Assembly: GCA_030268105.1 (NCBI GenBank)
Contig: BSDZ01000010.1
Location: 2,518,001 to 2,582,000 of the forward strand
Origin: Volvox africanus
Taxonomy: Eukaryota; Chlorophyta; Chlorophyceae; Chlamydomonadales; Volvocaceae
Length of the DNA: 64,000 nucleotides
Reading direction: 5' to 3'
Shown: positions 16,076 to 27,020 of the stretch, in pieces
Position numbering within the stretch: the stretch's first letter is position 1
How the letters are laid out: each line of letters begins with the position of its first letter
Made by a program: the position numbers and the translations under genes
Notes under the pieces: model-generated
The model's input: the letters and a program-made list of their open reading frames with translations, nothing else
Told to the model about the DNA's origin: nothing
Database searches by the model: none

Positions 16076-17939
16076 ACAGCTCCTCGCCGGGACATCCATC
16101 CGTTCCGCTCCCACTGAGTGCCTTCCGGGTCAAGAGGTTTCCACAACCTCAACCGCAATTTTCCGTCCTCACCTCCCACGTGCGATCTGCCATCAAAACA
16201 TCAGCCAAGGAGCCAAGGAGCCATGGGTGGGGCGGACACCTCGCCCCACCTCACCGCGACAACACGCTCGTGATCGTGATCGCACATTGCCCGACCAATA
16301 GCGAGGAGGAGGAGGAGGCTCTGTGGGCAGCATTCCTTACCCCGATCCGACCCCGACCTCGTTTACTACATACACACATGCATGGCTCACTGTACGTGCC
16401 CCACGCTCCTCTGCGTGTGTACCAGAGGCCACTTCCAACCGCCTGGCTGGCAACGGGCATCGGCACTCTAATCGCCCAAAGTTGTAAGAAATTAAGAAGA
16501 TTTGTACAAATCGTATGTATGTATGTATGTATATGTAGGTCTGTCGTCCAGGTCGACAGGGGCAGGCACACAACCCCTCAACCCCACGCAGGGCGAACGA
16601 AATATACACACGACGTATACAAACAGCTACAGAGCTAGGCGCCCGCGTGGGCACAACAAAGCGCCCGAGTTAGGGGGTTACCCATCTCAACCGCTAGGCT
16701 CGGGAGTTCCCCTCCTCCCTTTCCCCTACAGCGCCGGAGGGGCCCGCCCTGTCCCCCGCCAACACACAAACACAAACACACACGGGGAGTAAAGGCAATT
16801 GGAAAAATAGAGAGATACCTTGATAAGGCACAAAACTCAGCATCTAAACACATGAATGCAATAATCGTATACTAGGTCACTATATGCAGGCCAGTTCAGG
16901 AAGCGCTCGGGCGCAGCAGGTGCAGCCCTAAGCGCACACATGTACACGCTGGCAGCACCTCCCGGCGCCTTCAGCGGCAGCAACAGTTCAGCTCAGACCG
17001 CTACCGGAAGAAACAAAACTCCCCCTTTCAGTCCATTGCACGACAAAGTCCAGAAAACATATTGCTGCTTTATCGGTATACAAACATATACGGCACTCCA
17101 AGAAAAAGAGAAGAGAAGTTAAGATGCTCGCGAGTAGTTGACACAAAGAAGGTCGTGATAAAAGAACAGGTATTATTTCTCGTGCAGGAAGCTATTAGAG
17201 ACCCCAAACTTCCGAGAGCGAGACCCACAGAGGAAAATTGGGAACGCAAGAGTTGTGCAGCTGGTGTCCGAGAAAGGGTTAGAGCACGAGACCCTTGGGA
17301 GGGGGGTGCGGAAGAGGGGAGATAACTCTTAACCTCAGCCAGCCCCCCAGCGTACCAAGCAGTGAATGCGACTTCCGTACAGCAAGGGCACCAAAACGCA
17401 GACTCAATTATTAGCGAGCAAAGCACGTTGGCCAAACAAATCCACGAAATTACTATATGAATCCTCTGGTTCGGCCCTTCTCATTGCCACTATCATAAAA
17501 ATATGTGGGATAAACATCTAAACGGTTACGCAGGGCCCTGTCATTGGGCGCTCGTCGCACCCATTATTGCCATCACACGCCTTCCCTTCGCAGTTCACTA
17601 TTGGTCGTTATAATGTATTTGGTGGTGATGCCCCCAGGTGTACGTCATGCGGTACAACTGTTGGGCCTCCGTACACCTTAGCAGTGCAGAGTCAGCGGAC
17701 CGGGACAGGACGGACTCGTCAGCGCATTCTGAAAAATGGTGCGAGTTGACCCTTAACGGCGCACCAACTTTCTAAAAGGCAAAATGTATGAATGTACGGC
17801 ACGATATATATATATATATATATATTATACTTCGTAACTGTAGTGGCGTTCCCGAATCAGTCTCCAAGACAGCAGCGACAGGTTTGCAGCATTTTCCCTG
17901 CCTGCTCCCCATTCCTTCTCTTGGAGAGGCGGATGCCTA

Positions 17940-18209
17940 GTGATTGGTTCGCGGGAATACTGCGGATCCGGGGGGACAGGGCAGGGCGTGTTGCTGCTGA
18001 AGCTGGTGAGCGAAACGTGCACGGTCCGGGACGGGAAGGATGCGCTCGCCAGCATAAATGCATACAGAGAATTACAGCTTGACAAAAAAAGGAAAGAAGA
18101 GCGAATTAAGTTGTTCACGGGAAAAAAAAGGACGATGCCAGCCACGGGACGCCACCAATCCAAATCTGGAACGCATGAAGGGGACGTATGTATGTGTGTG
18201 TATGTGTAA
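17940..18209 (+). CDS. Lys-rich open frame, doubtful
   Basis: An 89-codon frame includes the charged, helical-looking stretch RELQLDKKRKEERIKLF. No partner exons, splice sites or family could be assigned, and it lies opposite the possible 3' end of CAP gene 1. It may be chance. Confidence 0.15.
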   Translation: MIGSREYCGSGGTGQGVLLLKLVSETCTVRDGKDALASINAYRELQLDKKRKEERIKLFTGKKRTMPATGRHQSKSGTHEGDVCMCVYV

Positions 18210-18258
18210 TAAAATTGATGCGTTACTGATTGTACAAATCCTATAATTTCCTGCGTAC

Positions 18259-21200
18259 CGTTAATCAGAAGTTGTTCGTTGCTCGCCTTGTAACCACTCC
18301 GGAACCGACACACAACCACCTGATGGGAAACATACAACCCGATACAAAATGAGTTGGTGAATCTGGGACAGACCAGTGTGAAATTCGGGGCCAGATAACA
18401 CGAGCACTGGTCACGATCACTTCAGAAGAGTTAAGTGAAATGTCAGGGTTCAGTCCCCACTATTATCATAAAATTCTAGTCGGCCGAAGACGTACAGTGT
18501 ATCCGATGTAGATGGAGGGTGGGGTTCCAGGTCATGTATAGACCTATGACTAGACTAGGCTCATAGCCGACCAGGAGTGTAGTTGAGGCCGCTAATTGGT
18601 AAACTCGGCAAATTCTCCTGGATACTGGTGGTGGGTGCTGAACCACCTACCTACCGGAAAGTCACTGAGTTCGGTGATGTCCGCATGCAGGCATGGGTGA
18701 GCGGATGAGGGAGCCCCGAAAGACAGGGGAAGGTAGGGACTGCCAGGTTGCGCCCAGGGGGGTCAACCCGGCTCCGACAGCCGACAGCGTCTCTCCGGCC
18801 CCAATGACCAGCCCCCCCAGGTCATCTACGACTTCTAATGTCCTACAAGACCTAGGGGTCTTCCCCTACCGCCGTGCTCTCGTACACCTCCCCTCACCTT
18901 GCATCCGCCGTACCCTCCCGGCATGCGGCTCATGGGCACATCCGCCTTGCCCACGCCGCAGCCGAACACAGAGGTGCTCCACCATACCAGCTGTACGAAA
19001 TGGCCCGTGCCGCGAGGAATGTTGTAGTCGTACGGATTGGGTACGGTAAAGTCGTACAACTTCACTTCAGAGTACCAGGCGTCTATTGCACGCTTGCAGC
19101 TCCAGTCCGGCTTTGGATACCTGTACGACAACGGAATACATCACATCAGACCACAATACACCAGATTGCATATCCACCTGTTAGCCCTTCTTTGAACCCA
19201 CATGCCCCCATTCACATACCCATCGCACACTCTGTTCCCTTTTCGCCAACTCGACTCAACTTGAAGAACTTAAATTCAAATGAAAACTTGAGTCGCGGCA
19301 ACTCCCCCCCGCCCCAACCCGCCCCGCGCCGGACTCCTTTGCAACAACGGATCAACTGCATGGCAACTTAGGCTCTACTGCGACCCCCTGCTACCGCCAC
19401 CGGCGGCATCGTGAGGAGGGCGAATTCCCCTCATCATCCCCACTCAGGATGCCGACTCAGGCACTCAATGGGGGGATGTATGGGGGTAGGCGACTCGGTT
19501 ATACGAGACCCGTGGGTCGTGCCTTTGGAACGATGACGTCGCTTAATCCAAACCCTAGGGATCATTCCTTGCCCCCGGCTCCCCCATCGTGGCCACAACG
19601 ATCTCAACTCACGATGCCATGTTGTACAGGCACTCTCCTCCCACCCCGGCGTGCTCCAGGTCGCACTGCTGCGCCGCCAGCACCTCCGCGTAGGCCTGCG
19701 CCTCCGTCGCGATGGCGGAGCTCCAGGCGAGGGGCGGGGACTGGTGCCAGGCGCGGTACATGTTGCTGGTGGAGACCAGTGAGGGGATGTCGGAACAGTT
19801 GCCGCCTGCAGATGGAGGAGGGAGGGACAGGAGGGGAGGGATTAAAGAGATGCACGGGGGGGTATTTTTTCGGAAAGAGTGGCGTCAGAAACAAAAATGT
19901 GATGAAATGGAAGTGTCATCAGTAAAGGGCGGGAAGGAGTCGAGTGCGCAGCGGGTCGTCAGTTCGTAGGCCGGGAGCCGCCGCCGGAAGGCCTCCAACG
20001 AAACAACTGAGGGCCTGGGTAGGCTGAGGGGCGTGACCTGCAATGAGAGTCCTGGCCGCCGCTCTGAACACATCCGAAGGTACTTGGGGGAAATGTCTGC
20101 GCGTGTGTATGTGTATGTGTGTATGTGCATGGGAGGAAAACGGATGGAAGTGGGAGTGGGAGTTAAGATTCGGGCATTGGTTTGTGTGTGGACGGGGAGT
20201 AAGGACTTCTATTTCCAATGTACCGCTGTACTGCTGTACCGCTGTGGTAAGCATTGCAATTGGACGCACACGGAGAACGTACGGGAGACACACACTCTAC
20301 TTCCGTATGTGTCATGCATTCCCCATGCAAGGTGCATGGAGCGTACACACCTTCAGGAGGGGATGTTGCGCTGGCGTTGTCCAGCAGGTACGGGAGGTTG
20401 ATGGGTGTTGCGGGGTAAGGGGCCGCTTGCGGCGGTGGGAGGGGGGTTGGTGAAAGGGAAGGGGCCGACAGCGTGGCGGGAGCAAGCGGGAATGATGGTT
20501 TCGGAGAGGGGGGTTCGATTGGGCCCGGGGCTGATGGAAGGGGAAGGGGCGGAGCCAGCCCTGCGAGGGGAACCGTTGGCAGTGTCGGAGAGGGGACGGA
20601 CTGCACTGTGCGAGGAGGAAGTGGACTGCCTGGCGGTGGAGATGGATAAGGCCAGGCTGGGTGCAGTGGATGCAGTGGAAGTGATGGTGATGGTGATGGT
20701 GGTGGTATCAATGGACGCGAGGTCGGTGGTGGTGATGGAAAATGAGGGGAGGATGGCGGACGAGGCCGTGGGGATGGCGGTGGAGATGGGGGTGGAGGTG
20801 GCGACGGAGGCGGTGGAGGTGATGGAAAAGGGGGGGCGGATGGCGGCCGGGGCCGTGCGGATGGCGGTGGAGATGGCGGTGGAGGTGGCGAGGGAGGCGG
20901 TGGAGGTGATGGAAAAGGGGGGAAGGATGGCGGCCGGGGCCGTGGGGATGGGGGTGGGGATGCGGGTGGAGATGGGGGTGGAGATGGGGGTGGAGATGGG
21001 GGTGGAGATGGGGGTGGGGATGGCGGTGGAGATGGAGGTGGAGGTGGCGAGGTTGGCGGTGGAGGTGATGGAAAAGGAGGGGAGGATGGCGGCCGGGGCC
21101 GTGGGGATGGGGGTGGGGATGGGGGTGGGGATAGGGGTGGAGATGGGGGTGGGGATGGCGGTGGAGATGGGGGTGGAGGTGGCGAGGGAGGCGGTGGAGG

Positions 21201-23214
21201 TGATGGAAAAGGGGGGGAGGATGGCGGCCGGGGCCGTGGGGATGGGGGTGGAGATGGGGGTGGGGATGGCTGTGGAGATGGAGGTGGAGGTGGCGAGGGT
21301 GGCGGTGGAGGTGATGGAAAAGGAGGGGAGGATGGCGGCCGGGGCTGTGGGGATGGCGGTGGAAATGGCGGTGGGGATGGCGGTGGAGATGGCGGTGGAG
21401 ATGGGGGTGGGGATGGGGGTGGAGATGGGGGTGGGGATGGCGGTGGAGATGGAGGTGGAGGTGGCGACGGAGGCGGTGGAGGTGATGGAAAAAGGGGAGA
21501 GGATGGCGGCCGGGGCCGTGGGGATGGGGGTGGAGATGGCGGTGGAGATGGGGGTGGAGATCGGGGTGGGGATGGGGGTGGGGATGGGGGTGGAGATGGG
21601 GGTGGGGATGGCGGTGGAGATGGAGGTGGAGGTGGCGAGGGAGGCGGTGGTGGTGATGGAAAAGGAGGAGAGGATGGCGGCCGGGGCCGTGTGGATAGCG
21701 GTGGAGGTGGCGACGGAGGCGGTGGAGGTGATGGAAAAGGGGGGGAGGATGGCGGGCGAGGCCGTGGGGATGGGGGTGGAGATGGCGGTGGGGATTGGGG
21801 TGGAGATGGGGGTGGGGATGGGGGTGGAGATGGAGGTGGAGGTGGCGAGGGAGGCGGTGGTGGTGATGGAAAAGGGGGAGAGGATGGCGGCCGGGGCCGT
21901 GTGGATAGCGGTGGAGGTGGCGACGGAGGCGGTGGAGGTGATGGAAAAGGGGGGGAGGATGGCGGCCGGGGCCGTGGAGATGGCGGTGGAGATGGCGGTG
22001 GGGATTGGGGTGGAGATGGCGGTGGGGATGGGGGTGGAGGTGGCGAGGAAGGCGGTGGAGGTGATGGAAAGGGGGGGGGAGATGGCGGGCGAGGCCGTGG
22101 GGATGGGGGTGGAGATGGCGGTGGGGATGGGGGTGGAGGCGGTGGAGGTGATGGCAAAGGGGGGTAGGATGGTGGGCGAGGCCGTGGGGATAGCGGTGGA
22201 GATGGCGGTGGAGATGGGGGTGGAGATGGCGGTGGAGGTGGCGAGGGTGGCGGTGGAGGTGATGGAAAAGGGGGCGAGGATGGCGGCCGGGGCCGTGGAG
22301 ATGGGGGTGGGGATGGGGGTGGGGATGGGGGTGGAGATGGGGGTGGGGATGGGGGTGGAGATGGCGGTGGGCACAGCGAGGGCATTGGTGGAGGTGGTTG
22401 CCTTAACGTGGGCGAAAGGGGTGGAGATGATCGTGGGGATGGCGATAGCGTATAGGGGATTGGTGAAGGCGAGGAGGGTCGGGGTAAGGGCGATGGCGGC
22501 AACGTAGGTGGACTTAGTGGCTGGGAAATAGACGGTGGTCTCGGTTTGGGGGAAGGAGAGGGCGAAGGCGGTGGCCGGGGTGGTGGTGGTGGTGTAGTCA
22601 GGGCGCGAGGCGGTGGTGATGTGGTTTCTGGCGGTGAGGGTAACGGGGCTGGATAAGGAGGGGGGCGCCATAACAATGAGGGGGGGCCCACAAGAGGAGG
22701 GGACGATTGCGGCGGTGGCATTTGAAGCTGTGGTGATGGGCGAGCTGATGGGGATAATGGGGGGACCAGCTGTATTGGCCATGGGAATGGAGCTGCATTA
22801 GGAGTCTGAGTAGCTACCGTTGCAGATGGAAGAGGCGGTGGCGCAGAAGTGCGCGGCGGTGGGCGCGGTGGGTGCGGTGATGGCGGCATGGGCGGGAAGG
22901 ACAGTCCGCCGACTGACCAAAGACGTCTCGAATGAAAGCTTGCTGCACTGTGTCTGCGTGGTGCTTCACCGTGCGCTTGGATGCCGATGCCCGCGCCCGA
23001 CAAGCGTCGGTGGCGCATCTTGCCTTCAATATCTACAAATACATCAATATGAGGTATTGGGTGTACATTGGGTCCTGTCCTGTACACACTTACACGCAAG
23101 CAAATTACGTAAAAAGTTCCGCCTACCTTTAATAGTCACCTTTTCCGAGCCACCAACGACGTGTCGCAAGGTCAGAATTATCAACGTAAAAGCTACGCTA
23201 CGTGACGTGGACAT
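18259..23214 (-). CDS. Secreted hydroxyproline-rich CAP-domain protein 1 (long stalk)
   Basis: Exons right to left: 23214-23127 (signal peptide, start MSTSRSVAFTLIILTL), 22912-20351 (about 850 residues of Pro-rich repeat), 19805-19613, 19120-18898 and 18319-18259; a short terminal exon is not resolved. The big exon has about 14 blocks, each with an RPRPPS-type segment, PPFPS and PPPSPPPSP runs, typical of Ser-Pro hydroxyproline-rich glycoproteins of volvocine walls. The last three exons form a CAP (SCP/PR-1) domain with GTGHFVQLVW, DFTVPNPYDYN and VVVCRFRSG. CAP proteins are secreted with varied roles (defence, sterol binding, matrix). A wall or extracellular-matrix role is inferred. Its divergent neighbour at 24875 has nearly the same CAP exons. 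Confidence 0.75.
18480..18890. mobile_element. Possible insertion in the CAP gene 1 intron
   Basis: The intron 18320-18897 is 578 bases, whereas the matching intron of CAP gene 2 (26640-26959) is 320. Both begin with the same bases after the donor and then diverge. The extra sequence has a retroelement-like feel but no recognisable protein or terminal repeats. Confidence 0.2.
20730..22370. repeat. Coding minisatellite of the Pro-rich stalk
   Basis: On the plus strand this is an almost unbroken run of GGTGGAGAT, GGGGATGG and GGAGGCGGTGGAGGTGATGG words; on the minus strand it encodes the Ser-Pro stalk of CAP gene 1. Blocks of roughly 60-200 bases recur with small changes, and all three frames of each strand stay open for hundreds of codons, so most of the ORFs here are shadows. 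Confidence 0.9.
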
Positions 23215-24874
23215 GTTTGGTCTGGGATCGCTCGACAGGTGAAAGTGTGGCAGTAGCACCTATTGCGCCCTGAGCTGGGCTGACCGCAACTCCAACATTT
23301 AAATCTGATGAATTAAGATTGATCAAAAGATTCAGTATTTGAGGATTATTATTATATTGAGGATACATGAATTTTGACTTTCGGAGCCCCAACGTCGTGG
23401 CCGTCCCGGTGCGGCTCCCTGTGTGGGAAAAGAGCCACCGATCAGATCCTATAAAGATAAAATGAATAAAAAGACAGCGATACTGCGCGCTGAAATTTTT
23501 AAGAAATGTGATAATCAGTTTGTACGGCTTTTCAGTTAGCTATGGCCGCTACGAACCAGGTTCCAAGGTTCTCTACTGCAACCGTAGCTCAGTCCATCGA
23601 AAGCTGTACAAACCGCGAAGCTAGAAACTATCTACTTAATTATGTAAATGGTCAGGCTTGTTGCTGGGCTGTGCCATAGAATTGGCAGGGTGTCTTGATA
23701 AGAAACGTTCTTTTAAAGTTCGACAATGAATAGATGTTTAAGACTACTTGCCTCAAAGCTACTATATTAAATTTATTAATATCTGGATGATAACGGTTTG
23801 GACCATTCCGGCTCCTGTTGGCTTTGGATATGAATTTCAGTGAGGCCTGGCTTGGGCCGCTCTGGGCTTGGCTGGTCCCTCGTTCAAGTCGCCTTTCAGC
23901 GTCTCTTTGACTTTTACATGAGCTCGTCATTAATCAACTTGAATCCGAATTGCGTTTCCTGAAGCTGCATCGTCATTCGGTACCGATAATGGGCGATGCT
24001 CCAAGCACTGTCCATCAGAGCGCATGCCATCTGGGAATTCTTATCTCTGCTCCTTCGAAACCTGAGGGCTGTGAGTGTTGGCTGCTACATGAAAGGACAT
24101 CTCCTCGTTTAGCCTCTAGTGGGGACTCGTTTTGCCTGTGCGATGGCGGAACAGGACTCGCAGTCGCAGTCATGGCATATAGGCACCCGGCTTGTCAGCC
24201 GTTGCTTTGCTAGATAAGCGAAGTGAAGATTCCTGCACCACCAATTACGCGTTACGGAATCATCCTTGTTGGTTAGCGCAAAGCGCAGCCATGCCGAGTC
24301 CTTAGAGTCATTAAATGGCGTATCATGGTTGATTGATTTATCCTATGCAAACGAATATGTGCAATACTGGAAAAATATAAGTGTCATAATCGATTTGGCC
24401 TTCAAATTTCCAAGAGCGACGCGGTCAGGGCAGTAGCACGGTAGAAACGTCATATGGGGCATTACCATTATTAAGCTGAACCAAGTACTGGCTCAGGAAA
24501 TCAAGTCTATAGCGACTAGAGTATTTATCAAGTTGTATTTTCCGTCCAGGACTTCCGAGTTTCGTGCACTATGCTCTTGCTCTTGTACGTTACAGTTGTA
24601 TTTCAGCACGACAAGCTCGGCCAACCATAATCTATGTCCAGTAGCTATATAATGCTATACTTTTAAAACCGTACAACTGATCACGGACAGGTTGTCTGCG
24701 CATACGCATGGTTGTAGTCGCAGGGTGGGCGAGAAAACTAACAAGCTTTACAGATACTGTAAATTTTCTTTGCTTATATTTTTCATAACTATTTGATTGA
24801 CAATAAATATAGTCAAGCCAAGCTGAAACGCCTTGGCCTCAAGACATTCGCGACAGTGGGCTTAGCCGGCAGTG
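23215..24874. promoter_or_regulatory. Shared intergenic region of the divergent CAP gene pair
   Basis: About 1.66 kb separates the two start codons, which point away from each other, so both promoters must lie here. The DNA is AT-richer than the flanking exons. I could not name a TATA box or other element with confidence, and no exon is seen. Confidence 0.45.
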
Positions 24875-27020
24875 ATGGTTACAATTCGCAGGTTTTTTGT
24901 ATCAGCTGTATTAGCTTGTTTTCTTCATGTAAAAGCCGAGCTCCTATCCAGTGATCAAGGTCCGTGGCCAAGCAGACGGACGGTAATCGAAACGGTCTTC
25001 CCTAATACCGGTAAGGTCAGTCTCTCGTTATCTATTCAATATACCATTCCTTTAAATCGAATAACTTGATGATCGCGAATTTGACTAGAGCGTAAACTCG
25101 AGGATGAGTTATCAAAGCGCGTGCTGGATAGTACAACGATTGGCGCCCAAGGCTCAAGCAGCCAACGGAGCGCAGCTCTGACGCGTTATGGACGACAGCT
25201 ACTAATTCGCGTGTGGAGGTTGCCGGATCCACCGCCGTCCAGCCCGCAGCCCATGCAACCGAATGAACCTCCACCAGCTCCTCTGGCTCCCTATCTGCCT
25301 TCGATGCCTCCGTTGCCAAGACCACCGCGACCCCCTCCCCGGCCGCAACTCAAACCTCCCCCGCCTCCGGTGCGCCTCCAGCCGCCTTTAGCACCCTTAC
25401 CGTCTCCCCCACCACCTCCAACACCGACGCCGCCGCCTGCTCCTGTACCGCCTAAGCGACCATCTCCCACAGCGCCGCCACCTGTTCGTGCATCGCCACC
25501 GCCGCCGCGGCGGCCACCGCCGCCTCCGCCAGCACCGTCGCCTCCCCGCCCCGGGACGCCAGCTGAAGTTGTCATTGGACCCACCTCTGAGACTGGTGGC
25601 AATGATGCCGCTGATTTCGCCATGACTGGTAAGAGGCTGGTAAGAGCTGCCAAGCTATGGCTGCCTTTCCTGTAGGATGTCGTCTCCGGAGACCGCTCTC
25701 TAGATTGCTCTCAGTGCCGCTTTGATGTCCCTCAACTGCGCCTCGGGGTAGCTTTTCCCGGATAGCGAGTTGTATAACAAGGGGGGGGGTCTATTGTGCA
25801 TTATGTTGTTAACCTGTTTCTTATGTTGCTCCTCGAGATACCGCATAACCGGCTTTGTCCATCAAGCCAGTCACCGCGCCACCTTGAACCCCGAGCGCGT
25901 TTACATACGGTGGCTGAATGTCCCCTCTCTTTAACCCCTCCCCTCCTGTCCCTCCCTCCTCCATCTGCAGGCGGCAACTGTTCCGACATCCCCTCACTGG
26001 TCTCCACCAGCAACATGTACCGCGCCTGGCACCAGTCCCCGCCCCTCGCCTGGAGCTCCGCCATCGCGACGGAGGCGCAGGCCTACGCGGAGGTGCTGGC
26101 GGCGCAGCAGTGCGACCTGGAGCACGCCGGGGTGGGAGGAGAGTGCCTGTACGGCACTGAAATGTGAGTTATTTGCCTACTGTTTTTTTGCAAGCAAATT
26201 ACCCCGTGTCGTGATTCATGATTCGTACTATGCCACCAAGTGGAGATCAGCCGTGAAGATAATTTGTTGAATACCAATAATATAATAATATGATAATAGT
26301 AATATTGCCGAATAGGGTCGCCGCTCTTAGACCTGACCTGTTTGCTCCCCAATGCCCAAAACGTTGGCAGTTAATGCCGTACTAGCCAAACTATTAAAGC
26401 CGACGTTGCCGTACAGGTATCCAAAGCCGGACTGGAGCTGCAAGCGTGCCATTGACGCCTGGTACTCTGAAGTGAAGGCGTACGACTTTACCGTACCCAA
26501 TCCGTACGACTATAATGTTCCTCGCGGCACGGGCCATTTTGCACAGTTGGTATGGTCGAACAGCTCCGTGTTCGGCTGCGGCGTGGGCAAGGCGGATGTG
26601 CCCATGAGCCGCATGCCGGGAGGGTACGGAGGGTGCAAGGTGAGGGGAGGTGTACGAGAGCACGGCGGCAGGGGAAGGCTTTTCGCTCGACAGATCGTTA
26701 TCGTACGCATATAGGCTAGAGCCGGGCTGTAGCAGTGCACATTACTGATAGCACCTCCCCACTAGCTGCGGAGCTCCCGTACGTTCTATACGCTGGACGA
26801 ACCAAAGAGGCAGGGAGATGGGCCCAGTGACGAGACTCACCACGAAATCACCTGGAGCGCGTTATGGTTCAGCTCATCAACAGGGATTAAGGATTGATTA
26901 TCTCATCAACAACCTTCACACACACATACACACACACGTACATGCATGCACAACCGCAGGTCGTGGTGTGTAGATACAAGAGCGGCATAAAAGCGAGCAA
27001 CACCGCCTTTTTACAAAACG
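24875..27020 (+). CDS. Secreted CAP-domain protein 2 (short Pro-rich stalk)
   Basis: Exons: 24875-24982 (signal peptide MVTIRRFFVSAVLACFLHVK), 25199-25628 (about 143 residues, Pro-rich with PPPPPTPTPPP and PPRPPPRP), 25971-26163, 26417-26639 and 26960-27020. A short terminal exon remains unresolved, possibly near 27170-27225. The three CAP exons have exactly the same lengths (193, 223, 61) as in gene 1. The CAP signature GTGHFAQLVW and VVVCRYKSG are present. The signal-peptide-to-stalk junction is the least certain splice. An extracellular location is inferred; CAP proteins have no single biochemical activity. Confidence 0.75.

Larger units (their letters stand above)
14778..18258. other. Spacer between LEA-like and CAP/HRGP gene 1
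   Basis: About 3.5 kb between the convergent 3' ends of two genes, holding simple repeats (14-bp tandem array at 16006-16075, a TA run at 17804-17825) and no clear gene. A plus-strand stretch at 15193-15290 (after a CAG-like acceptor) and a Lys-rich plus-strand frame at 17940-18209 are the only protein-like pieces. The unresolved 3' terminal exon of CAP gene 1 may also lie near 17.9-18.2 kb. Confidence 0.5.

Noticed and set aside
19919..20042. Extra exon between stalk and CAP domain in gene 1
   Set aside because: Reading in the required phase meets a stop, and joining 20351 directly to 19805 keeps phase exactly as in the sister gene.
20405..22507. A 700-codon plus-strand frame rich in Val, Met, Glu and Gly
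   Set aside because: It is the antisense shadow of the Pro-rich stalk exon; the repeat keeps several frames open, and the minus strand has the signal peptide, splice sites and CAP domain.
20353..22782. An 809-codon minus-strand Ser/Thr/Ile/Pro-rich frame
   Set aside because: It is a shifted frame over the same minisatellite; it does not join in phase with the signal peptide exon or the CAP exons.
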